NCBI RefSeq assembly: GCF_003732665.1
Contig: NZ_MOBP01000021.1
Coordinates: 51,976 to 115,975, forward strand
Reading direction: 5' to 3'
DNA length: 64,000 nt
Source: Pseudomonas frederiksbergensis
GTDB taxonomy: Bacteria > Pseudomonadota > Gammaproteobacteria > Pseudomonadales > Pseudomonadaceae
Below, one piece after another: positions 9,059 to 15,647 of the stretch. Below the pieces are notes generated by a model. It was not told where the DNA came from. It saw nothing but the letters and a program-made list of their open reading frames with translations, and ran no database searches. Made by a program: the position numbers and the translations under genes. Within the stretch, counting starts at the first letter, position 1, and each line of letters opens with the position of its first letter.

Positions 9059-9079
9059 GGATTGACCTCCTGTTCATGG

Positions 9080-9128
9080 GCTGTGGCGAGGGGGCTTGCC
9101 CCCGTTCGGCTGCGCAGCAGTCGCCTGA
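9080..9128. repeat. Half REP of the ggcttgcccccgttcggctg type
   Basis: The stretch gtggcgagggggcttgcccc, followed by gttcggctgcgcagcag, matches one arm of the repeats at 28390 and 60678. The second arm is absent. It lies directly before the tandem REPIN array. Confidence 0.65.
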
Positions 9129-9143
9129 ATCCCCTCGATCCCC

Positions 9144-9573
9144 TGTGGGAGCGGGCTTGCTCGCGAAGGCGGTGTATCAGGCGACATTGATGTTGAATGT
9201 TCAGGCCCCTTCGCGAGCAAGCCCGCTCCCACAGGGGATCTTTGTTGGGACGGGGATTTGTGTACACCCCGGTCAACTGTGGGAGCGGGCTTGCTCGCGA
9301 AGGCGGTGTATCGGGCGACATTGATGTTGAATGTTCAGGCCCCTTCGCGAGCAAGCCCGCTCCCACAGGGGTTCTATGCCTGGCCGGGGATTTGTGTACG
9401 CCCCGATCAACTGTGGGAGCGAGCTTGCTCGCGAAGGCGGTGTATCTGTCGACATCGATGTTGAATGTGCCGGCCCCTTCGCGAGCAAGCTCGCTCCCAC
9501 AGGGGGTTCTATGCCTGGCCGGGGATTTGTGTACGCCCCGGCCAACTGTGGGAGCGGGCTTGCTCGCGAAGGC
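9144..9573. repeat. Tandem REPIN array, period 134-135 bp
   Basis: The REP core tgtgggagcg starts at 9144, 9278, 9412 and 9547. Each of the first three units is an inverted REP pair followed by a linker containing ggggatttgtgtac and then ccggtcaac or a near match. The fourth unit is cut after the first REP core. Apparent reading frames on both strands repeat the same peptide and are not genes. The array fills the gap between the monooxygenase operon and the importer operon. Confidence 0.92.
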
Positions 9574-9575
9574 GT

Positions 9576-10979
9576 CTACGCCGACACCACTTTCTTCTCC
9601 TGCTGCCGCAACCCCGCCAGGTCCCGATACCCCGCCCCCGGATGGATGTCGGGCAGTCGCGGCCCCTCGCCAAACAGCTTCTCGCGCAAGGTCCCCGGTG
9701 CGTATTCGGTCTTGTACACCCCGCGCTTTTGCAACTCCGGCACCAGCAATTCCACGGCGTCGATGAAGGTTTCGTGGGTCAGCGCATAGGCCAGGTTGAA
9801 GCCGTCCACGTCGGTTTCCTCGACCCACTCCTGCAACAGATCGGCGACGGTCTCGGGGCTGCCGACAAACAACGGACCAAAACCGCCAATGCCCACCCAG
9901 TCGGCCAATTCGTTAGGCGTCCAGACCTTGTTCGGGTCCGCCGTGGAGAACGCTTCCACCGCCGATTGAATGGCGTTGGTGTGCACATGTTTAAGCGGTT
10001 CATCGGGTTTGAACTGACTGAAGTCGATTCCGGTCCAGCCAGAGATCAACGCCATCGCCCCTTCGTAACTAACCCAGGTTTTGTATTCCTCGAACTTGGC
10101 TTTGGCCTTGGCGTCGGTCTCGCCAAGGATCACGGTTTGCAGGTTGAAGATCAGAATCTTCGACGGATCGCGTCCGGCCTCGGCAGCACGGCGGCGGATG
10201 TCGGCAACGGTTTTCTTCAGCAGCACTTTCGACGGTGCAGCAACGAACACACACTCGGCATGTTCGGCCGCGAATTGCTTGCCGCGACTCGATGCGCCAG
10301 CCTGATAGAGAACCGGCGTGCGTTGCGGCGAAGGTTCGCAGAGGTGAATCCCCGGCACCTGGAAGTGCTTACCGACGTGCCGGATCTCGTGGATTTTGCT
10401 CGGGTCGCTGAAGATCCGCCGCTCGCGATCCCGCAGAATCGCGCCCTCTTCCCAACTGCCTTCCCACAGTTTGTAGCAAACCTCCAGATACTCTTCGGCG
10501 AAGTCGTAACGGGCGTCGTGTTCGGTCTGGTTTTTCTGGCCGAGGTTCTTCGCACCGCTTTCCAGATAAGAGGTGACGATGTTCCAGCCAGCACGGCCCT
10601 TGGTCAGATGGTCGAGCGTCGACAGGCGTCGAGCGAATGGGTACGGGTGTTCGAACGACAGCGACGCAGTCAGGCCGAAACCCAGATGCTCGGTGACCAG
10701 CGCCATCGGCGGAATCAATTGCAGCGGATCGTTGACCGGCACCTGCGCCGCCTGACGGATCGCCGCGTCACCATTGCCGTTGTAAACGTCGTAGATGCCC
10801 AACACGTCGGCGATGAACAAACCGTCGAACTTGCCGCGCTCGAGGATTTTCGCCAGATCGGTCCAGTACTCCAGATCCTTGTATTGCCAGGAGCGATCCC
10901 GCGGATGCGCCCACAAACCCGGCGACTGGTGACCGACGCAGTTCATGTCAAACGCGTTGAGACGAATTTCACGGGCCAT
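9576..10979 (-). CDS. FMNH2-dependent monooxygenase, NtaA/SnaA/DszA family
   Basis: The protein has 467 aa. The start is the ATG overlapping the preceding stop by one base (TGATG), with GGAG 9 bp before it. It has the flavin-dependent luciferase-like fold of the NtaA/DszA branch: an N-terminus of the type REIRLNAFDMNCVGHQSPGLWAHPRD, then GRAGWNIVTSYLESGAKNLG, the family hallmark for FMN and substrate binding. These enzymes use reduced flavin from a separate reductase to cleave C-S or C-N bonds, or to oxygenate sulfones. Association with an SfnB-type gene points to organosulfur use. No flavin reductase gene is nearby. Confidence 0.88.
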   Translation of the reverse strand: MAREIRLNAFDMNCVGHQSPGLWAHPRDRSWQYKDLEYWTDLAKILERGKFDGLFIADVLGIYDVYNGNGDAAIRQAAQVPVNDPLQLIPPMALVTEHLGFGLTASLSFEHPYPFARRLSTLDHLTKGRAGWNIVTSYLESGAKNLGQKNQTEHDARYDFAEEYLEVCYKLWEGSWEEGAILRDRERRIFSDPSKIHEIRHVGKHFQVPGIHLCEPSPQRTPVLYQAGASSRGKQFAAEHAECVFVAAPSKVLLKKTVADIRRRAAEAGRDPSKILIFNLQTVILGETDAKAKAKFEEYKTWVSYEGAMALISGWTGIDFSQFKPDEPLKHVHTNAIQSAVEAFSTADPNKVWTPNELADWVGIGGFGPLFVGSPETVADLLQEWVEETDVDGFNLAYALTHETFIDAVELLVPELQKRGVYKTEYAPGTLREKLFGEGPRLPDIHPGAGYRDLAGLRQQEKKVVSA

Positions 10980-11416
10980 CAAACCGCACTCCGGAAACTT
11001 GGGGGATGGATGCCGTTGAGGCGGAAATTGCCGATGAGGTGGAGTTTCCGGTGCAACGGGTCATGCAGCGATCCAGGCAACACGGTGCGTTGGCCGGTGA
11101 GTTCGAATTCGGCGTTGCTGACGGCATTGAGTGCGTCGGCGCTGGCCAGGTGCGATTCGGCGATGGCGACGCTGATTTCCGTGTCGTCATCAACGCTGTT
11201 CAGAAAGTCTTCGGCGCGTTCGAGCAGCGCGGCGGCGACTTCAATGCGGATGTGCAAATCGCCGAAGCGGCTGATGACGTAAGGATCATCCGTGGCTTGG
11301 GCCTGCTGCCGGACGAAACGCAACGTCGCATCAAGCACGCTGCGAGCGTTGTGCAAATCATGCTGACTTTTCGCCAGGGAGTGCCCGGCAACAATCGATT
11401 GAGTCAAAGCGTTCAT
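10979..11416 (-). CDS. Stand-alone acyl-CoA dehydrogenase C-terminal domain protein
   Basis: The predicted protein is 145 aa, all helical in character. It aligns by eye with only the C-terminal domain of its full-length neighbour at 11427-12629. Shared landmarks are the helix with AQAKVLSAEIAL against AIAESHLASADALN, the tail motif HDPARWKYHLIGNYLLNGVKP against HDPLHRKLHLIGNFRLNGIHP, and the preceding FELAGTRSVL against FELTGQRTVL. It lacks the N-terminal and middle FAD-binding domains. It sits 10 bp after the SfnB-like gene and overlaps the monooxygenase start by one base. A structural or complex-forming role is possible, but its function is unknown. Confidence 0.75.
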   Translation of the reverse strand: MNALTQSIVAGHSLAKSQHDLHNARSVLDATLRFVRQQAQATDDPYVISRFGDLHIRIEVAAALLERAEDFLNSVDDDTEISVAIAESHLASADALNAVSNAEFELTGQRTVLPGSLHDPLHRKLHLIGNFRLNGIHPPSFRSAV

Positions 11417-11426
11417 GGTGGGCTCC

Positions 11427-12629
11427 TCAGTTCCAGGCGTGGCGCGCAGGCTTCACGCCGTTGAGCAAGTAGTTGCCGATCAGGTGGTATTTCCAGCGTG
11501 CCGGATCGTGCAGGGTGTGCGTCCGGGCGTTGCGCCAGTGGCGGTCGAGGTTGTATTTGCCGAGCACCGAGCGAGTACCGGCCAGTTCGAAGAGTTTGCT
11601 GCTGGCAAGCAAGGCGATCTCGGCGGACAGCACTTTCGCCTGGGCAACCACCACCGAAGCACGGGCCACCGTGTCTTCGTTGGGGTTGAGCAAGGCATGG
11701 TCAATGGCACGACCGGCCTTTTTGAGGATCGCTTCGGTGCCGTGGACTCGCCATTCGAGGTCGCCAATCACAGCGATACTGAACGGGTCCTGCCAGCCGT
11801 GATCCTGTCCGCTGTCGATCCAGGGCCGGGCTTCGCGGGCGTAGCGTTTGGTTTCTTCCAGGGCACCGACAGCAATGCCGGTGTCCACGGCAGCCTGAAT
11901 GATTTGTGAAATCGGGCCGTCGGCGGTGGGTTCGTCGAAGGCTTTGTGGGCCGGAATGACCGCACTGAGCGGGACCTTCACCGCGCTCAGGGTGACACCG
12001 CCGCTGGCCGTGGTGCGTTGGCCGAAACCGTCCCAGTTATCGATAACGGTCAAGCCGGGAGTGTCGCGCTCGATGAAGGCGATGAAGGCCTTGTTCTCTT
12101 CATTGACCGCCACCGCTGGCACGATGTGCGCAAATAGAGCGCCTGTGCAGTAGAACTTTTCGCCGTCGATTTGCGCGGTGTCTTTATCGAAACGGATTCG
12201 GGTTTCGAAGGCCCCGGCGTTTTTGCTTTTGGATTCGGAGAAGGCGTTGCCAAAACGGTAGCCCTGCAGGACTTTGCCGAAGTAGTAACGCTTCTGCTCT
12301 TCGGTGGCGGTTTGCAGCAGGATGTCGAGCACGCCGAGATGATTTTGCGGGATCTGGCCGAGGGACGAATCGGCGGCGGAAATGATCTTGATCACTTCGG
12401 CGACGGTCACGTAGGAAACACCGGCGCCACCGTATTCCTTGGGAACGGTGATGCCCCACAGACCGCTGGCGGAAAACTCGTCGAGCTCGGCAACCGGCAA
12501 GCGTCGCTCGCGATCCCGTACGCTGGCTTCGATGGCAAAGCGTGCGGCGAGCTTGTGAGCGACGGCGATGGCTTCGGCGTCAGAGTGGATGACGTGGGCG
12601 GTGCGAGGGGGTTGAGCTGGGGCTGTCAT
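11427..12629 (-). CDS. SfnB-family acyl-CoA dehydrogenase-like oxidoreductase
   Basis: This is a 400-aa flavoprotein of the acyl-CoA dehydrogenase fold. The start was set at the ATG preceded by GGAGTCGGCCC. The sequence runs from an N-terminal helical domain (ASVRDRERRLPVAELDEFSASGLWGITVPKEYGGAGVSY) to the C-terminal tail HLIGNYLLNGVKPARHAWN. These features fit the SfnB/DszC-like group linked to sulfur acquisition from sulfones and sulfonates. It is the first gene of a three-gene leftward operon with the C-terminal-domain protein and the monooxygenase. A sigma-54-like promoter lies 40-60 bp upstream. The natural substrate cannot be assigned. Confidence 0.85.
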   Translation of the reverse strand: MTAPAQPPRTAHVIHSDAEAIAVAHKLAARFAIEASVRDRERRLPVAELDEFSASGLWGITVPKEYGGAGVSYVTVAEVIKIISAADSSLGQIPQNHLGVLDILLQTATEEQKRYYFGKVLQGYRFGNAFSESKSKNAGAFETRIRFDKDTAQIDGEKFYCTGALFAHIVPAVAVNEENKAFIAFIERDTPGLTVIDNWDGFGQRTTASGGVTLSAVKVPLSAVIPAHKAFDEPTADGPISQIIQAAVDTGIAVGALEETKRYAREARPWIDSGQDHGWQDPFSIAVIGDLEWRVHGTEAILKKAGRAIDHALLNPNEDTVARASVVVAQAKVLSAEIALLASSKLFELAGTRSVLGKYNLDRHWRNARTHTLHDPARWKYHLIGNYLLNGVKPARHAWN

Positions 12630-12669
12630 GGGCCGACTCCGAGGTTTCGGGTGAGTACCCGAGACCAAT

Positions 12670-12685
12670 TACACAAGTCGTGCCA
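12670..12685 (-). promoter_or_regulatory. Candidate sigma-54 promoter of the sulfur operon
   Basis: Read on the minus strand the site is TGGCACG-ACTT-GTGTA. The -24 block matches the sigma-54 consensus TGGCACG exactly. The -12 block matches TTGCA at three of five positions, with GT in place of GC. It lies about 40 bp before the SfnB-like start. Sulfone-use genes in pseudomonads are known to be sigma-54 dependent through SfnR, which supports the call. Confidence 0.45.
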
Positions 12686-12796
12686 ATATATTTATTCTTT
12701 ATTAATCAATAAATTACGAAATTCAGTTGAATTACTTCACAAACGGAAGCGAGACAATCTGTGGATTCACTGTTCCTCGGGAAACAGTAATGACAG

Positions 12797-12834
12797 CAAA
12801 AAATGCTCGACCTCCTCGCGCAAATCGAGCATTT
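12797..12834 (-). terminator. Rho-independent terminator after 12853-13176 gene
   Basis: A 10-bp perfect inverted repeat (aaatgctcga at 12801-12810, tcgagcattt at 12825-12834) is followed on the minus strand by a run of T. It lies 19 bp past the stop codon of the small Ig-like-domain gene. Confidence 0.85.
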
Positions 12835-12852
12835 CGTTAACTAAAGCAACCT

Positions 12853-13176
12853 TTAGTGCGCGATATCGTAATAGGTTGGCTCAGAGTCGCTTCTGTTAGC
12901 CCCCCCGTAATAGAGAATGTAACTGAATTTTTTTTGCGGCCCAGTATGATTAAGCAAGTGTGCTCTAGATATGGTTACTGAAAGAAAACCATCGACCCAC
13001 TCTCCGGCAGGTGCATCCGAAACTACCTCCTTATCTGCAATAAGCACGCTGACAAGGTCGTCTGGTGTGTGATTAGGAGGCTCAGCAATGCGAGCGGTAG
13101 CGCCATTTGGAACATCTTTCAGATTGATCACTCCATCTACAGCTTCTTGAATATCAAGCGGTTCTAATAAGGCCAT
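12853..13176 (-). CDS. Small single Ig-like-domain protein, lux-box-associated
   Basis: The protein has 107 aa, no signal peptide and no cysteine. Its core (ARIAEPPNHTPDDLVSVLI, then VDGFLSVTISRAHL, then KKFSYILYYGGANRSDSEP) follows the strand pattern of one repeat of the four-repeat protein at 52523-53911 and of the protein at 14950-15348. The ATG follows AAGGAATTTGAATC. The gene is visibly less GC-rich than its neighbours. It is monocistronic, with its own terminator and a lux-box-like site ending 112 bp upstream. I infer an Ig-like beta-sandwich; the function is unknown. Confidence 0.7.
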   Translation of the reverse strand: MALLEPLDIQEAVDGVINLKDVPNGATARIAEPPNHTPDDLVSVLIADKEVVSDAPAGEWVDGFLSVTISRAHLLNHTGPQKKFSYILYYGGANRSDSEPTYYDIAH

Positions 13177-13261
13177 GATTCAAATTCCTTTCAGTTGACG
13201 GTCGAGTGAGACCTGACCTCTATTAGGTAGGCCAGCACAAAATAGCAGCGCGCTGAAGGCC

Positions 13262-13308
13262 ATTTGAAAGACAATTACTGCGCCCGTCTACTGTCAGAAA
13301 TAACAGGT
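13262..13308 (-). promoter_or_regulatory. lux-box-like operator and -10, copy 1
   Basis: On the minus strand the 20-bp box ACCTGTTATTTCTGACAGTA (13289-13308) precedes a -10-like TCAAAT (13262-13267) with 21 nt between. The box shares 15 invariant positions with those at 15443, 51388 and 53974. It would drive the 12853-13176 gene. Confidence 0.7.
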
Positions 13309-13338
13309 ACTCCACCCTTTCCGATCAGCGGTAAGAGG

Positions 13339-13914
13339 TCAAATCACCACATTTCGCACAAACCGCGCGGCCACCGGCCCATCGTTGCGATAGGCGTGGG
13401 GCTGGTTGCTGGCGAACATGTAGAACTCGCCGGCAGCGATCTCATGCGGTGTATCGCCCAGCATCAGCGTCAGGCAGCCTTCGAACACATAGATCTGTTC
13501 ACTCCAGCCCTCGGCATCCGGTTGCGACGGGTAAATCTCCCCTGGTTGCAGGCACCATTCCCACTGTTCCACCTCACGGGTAGCCGTGGCTTTGGAGAGT
13601 AAAACGGCTTTGCTGCCAGGAATCTTCCCGGCCCAGGCCACTTCGTTGATGCGACTCGGGTCGCGGGCATCCGGGGCCTGGATCAGGTCGCTGAATGCGA
13701 CGTCCAGCGCTTCGGCCACGCGGTCGAGGGTGGTCAGGCTGACGTTCTTCTCGCCGGCCTCGATGGCCACCAGCATCCGGCGGCTGACCCCGGATTTTTC
13801 CGCCAGCGTCGCCTGGCTCATGTCGGCGGCGTGGCGCAAGCGTCGAACGTTTAGGCTGACGTGCTGGAGGACCGAGGCCCGCTGGGTAGAATCTTTGTGC
13901 ACTATATTGCTCAC
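13339..13914 (-). CDS. XRE-family regulator with C-terminal cupin domain
   Basis: The protein has 191 aa from a GTG start (MSNIVHKDSTQ). Longer frames run into the divergent gene. Residues 15-70 form a lambda-repressor-like HTH (NVRRLRHAADMSQATLAEKSGVSRRMLVAIEAGEKNVSLTTLDRVAEAL). The C-terminal half is a cupin sensor (QWEWCLQPGEIY, then EGWSEQIYVFEGCLTLMLGDTPHEIAAGEFYMF). Such proteins repress metabolic or efflux genes and respond to small ligands. It is divergent from the DMT exporter at 13987, with a 22-bp palindrome in the shared region, so it probably controls that exporter and itself. Confidence 0.88.
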   Translation of the reverse strand: MSNIVHKDSTQRASVLQHVSLNVRRLRHAADMSQATLAEKSGVSRRMLVAIEAGEKNVSLTTLDRVAEALDVAFSDLIQAPDARDPSRINEVAWAGKIPGSKAVLLSKATATREVEQWEWCLQPGEIYPSQPDAEGWSEQIYVFEGCLTLMLGDTPHEIAAGEFYMFASNQPHAYRNDGPVAARFVRNVVI

Positions 13915-13922
13915 TTGGTGGG

Positions 13923-13944
13923 GTTGGGCAGTATACTGCGCAAC
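13923..13944. promoter_or_regulatory. 22-bp palindrome, probable XRE-cupin operator
   Basis: The core gcagtatactgc (13928-13939) is a perfect palindrome. It extends to gttg and caac arms at 13923-13926 and 13941-13944, with one mismatched pair between. It lies 9 bp before the regulator's GTG and 42 bp before the exporter's ATG, where a repressor could block both promoters. Confidence 0.75.
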
Positions 13945-13986
13945 ATTCGGCGCATTGTGCGTCCCCCTCAGGTAGCGCGCAAGGTC

Positions 13987-14919
13987 ATGACGTCGGTGAA
14001 CACTCCCCACACCTCCTCCCGTTTCTCGCGATTCAGCAAGGCCGAGTGCGTGCTGGTGCTGATCACCATGGTCTGGGGCGGCACCTTTTTGCTGGTGCAG
14101 CATGCGATGACGGTCAGTGGGCCGATGTTCTTCGTCGGCCTGCGCTTTGCGGCGGCGGCGTGCATTGTCTCGCTGTTTTCCTGGCGCAGCCTGCGGGCAT
14201 TGACGCTGCTGGAACTCAAGGCCGGGTCCTTCATCGGCGTGGCGATCATGCTCGGTTATGGCTTACAGACCGTGGGTTTGCAGACGATTCCCAGCAGCCA
14301 GTCGGCGTTTATTACCGCGCTGTACGTGCCGTTCGTGCCATTGCTGCAATGGATGGTCTTCGGCAAACGCCCGGGGTTGATGCCGAGCATTGGCATCATG
14401 CTGGCCTTTACCGGGTTGATGATGTTGTCCGGGCCTTCCGGGGCTTCCCTGGATTTCAGCCCTGGCGAAATCGCCACGCTGATCAGCACCGTCGCCATTG
14501 CCGCCGAGATCATTTTGATCAGCACCTATGCCGGCCAGGTGGATGTGCGGCGGGTGACGGTGGTGCAACTGGCGGTGACTTCGATGCTGGCGTTTCTGAT
14601 GGTGGTACCAACACAGGAAGCGATTCCGCATTTCTCCTGGTTGCTGCTGGGCAGCGCCCTGGGTTTGGGCGCGGCCAGTGCGGCGATTCAGGTGGCGATG
14701 AACTGGGCGCAGAAAAGCGTTTCGCCGACCCGGGCGACGTTGATCTATGCCGGCGAGCCGGTGTGGGCCGGAATTGTCGGGCGGATTGCCGGGGAGCGGT
14801 TGCCGGCGATTGCGTTGCTGGGGGCGGGGTTGATTGTGGCGGCGGTGATTGTCAGTGAATTGAAGACTCGGGCCAAACCTGCCACCGGGGAGATATTGCA
14901 ACGGGAAAGCCAGGGCTGA
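13987..14919 (+). CDS. DMT-superfamily (EamA) transporter
   Basis: The protein has 310 aa and ten predicted membrane helices in two EamA halves. Typical stretches are LVLITMVWGGTFLLVQHAM in the first helix and the C-terminal half ending AGEPVWAGIVGRIAGERLPAIALLGAGLIVAAVIVSEL. The start is the ATG at MTSVNTP, downstream of the palindrome; longer frames would overlap the divergent regulator. Family members export amino acids, purines or other metabolites. The substrate is unknown; control by the adjacent XRE-cupin protein is likely. Confidence 0.88.
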   Translation: MTSVNTPHTSSRFSRFSKAECVLVLITMVWGGTFLLVQHAMTVSGPMFFVGLRFAAAACIVSLFSWRSLRALTLLELKAGSFIGVAIMLGYGLQTVGLQTIPSSQSAFITALYVPFVPLLQWMVFGKRPGLMPSIGIMLAFTGLMMLSGPSGASLDFSPGEIATLISTVAIAAEIILISTYAGQVDVRRVTVVQLAVTSMLAFLMVVPTQEAIPHFSWLLLGSALGLGAASAAIQVAMNWAQKSVSPTRATLIYAGEPVWAGIVGRIAGERLPAIALLGAGLIVAAVIVSELKTRAKPATGEILQRESQG

Positions 14920-14949
14920 AACCTGCCCGCCGCTGGAACCTGTCAACGG

Positions 14950-15348
14950 TCAGTCGCCAATGGGGTAGACGCGTCTTTTCGATTCAGTCTTCGAGCCATC
15001 CGTATGTTTGACGACGAAGTAAAGCTCGACCCTTCCATCTTGTATTGGATCCTTAAAACCGTGAGCGTTGAAGGTCAGATCTGCCCCCACATTGTCCTCG
15101 GTAATGACTCTGGTCTGACCAAAGAAATGCCCATGCCCGACATATTCCACGTAAGGCCCCACTTCCTGCCCGACCGCCATGCCCGGATAAGGGTCAATAC
15201 GATACTTGTAACCATCTTGAACCCACTTGAGCGGAAGTGCTTTATCGGGGGTAATCCCATCAATAAAGGGCGGGACAAGCTTTTGATCGATAGGTATCAC
15301 ATCTGATTTCCCTTCCGACGCGGTGCCGGATTTGGCTTCGTTCGACAT
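14950..15348 (-). CDS. Small single Ig-like-domain protein, lux-box-associated
   Basis: The protein has 132 aa. The start at MSNEAKSG follows AGGAGCATCAAC. A polar N-terminal 30 residues leads into one Ig-like unit: YRIDPYPGMAVGQEVGPYVEY, then GADLTFNAHGFKDPIQDGRVELYFVV, then ESKRRVYPIGD. The pattern matches the first repeat of the 52523-53911 protein (VIDPWPDSRAFGALAVGDRVDLYVNT) and the 12853-13176 protein. No signal peptide or cysteine is seen. It stands alone, convergent with the DMT gene, behind a lux-box-like site. The function is unknown. Confidence 0.7.
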   Translation of the reverse strand: MSNEAKSGTASEGKSDVIPIDQKLVPPFIDGITPDKALPLKWVQDGYKYRIDPYPGMAVGQEVGPYVEYVGHGHFFGQTRVITEDNVGADLTFNAHGFKDPIQDGRVELYFVVKHTDGSKTESKRRVYPIGD

Positions 15349-15414
15349 GTTGATGCTCCTTTCATGACTTGGCGAGAAGGTACAGGCATTCAACCGAAGC
15401 CTGTCCTGCAAACG

Positions 15415-15462
15415 ATTCAACACGCGAGAAGCCGAGGCCGTCTACTGTCAACCTTGACAGGT
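15415..15462 (-). promoter_or_regulatory. lux-box-like operator and -10, copy 2
   Basis: On the minus strand the box ACCTGTCAAGGTTGACAGTA (15443-15462) is followed after 22 nt by TTGAAT (15415-15420). The box ends 94 bp before the start of the 14950-15348 gene. The rest of 15349-15647 holds no gene I can support. Confidence 0.72.
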
Positions 15463-15647
15463 AGCGTCTCTAAAACCCTTCACAAACGGACTTGCAGTGA
15501 ACCGTAGACAGGCATCGCGACCGTGCAACTCAAATAGTGAAAACCCGTTTTCCCGCCTACCTTGTAGGATCCTGCCACACGTTGGCGTTTTGCGATCCGA
15601 GAGCTGGCACGTATGATGCTTCACAAACTTCCGCAGATTAGAAGCCT

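Noticed and set aside
9144..9573. Possible CRISPR array
   Set aside because: The repeat unit is about 134 bp, palindromic and nearly identical throughout, with no unique spacers and no cas genes.
9055..9828. Repetitive protein-like frame with SRASPLPQ repeats
   Set aside because: The repeats are translated REP palindromes; the same peptide appears wherever REPs occur in this frame.
9465..11282. 605-codon plus-strand frame starting in the REPIN array
   Set aside because: It begins with translated REP sequence and continues antisense to the monooxygenase and dehydrogenase-domain genes.
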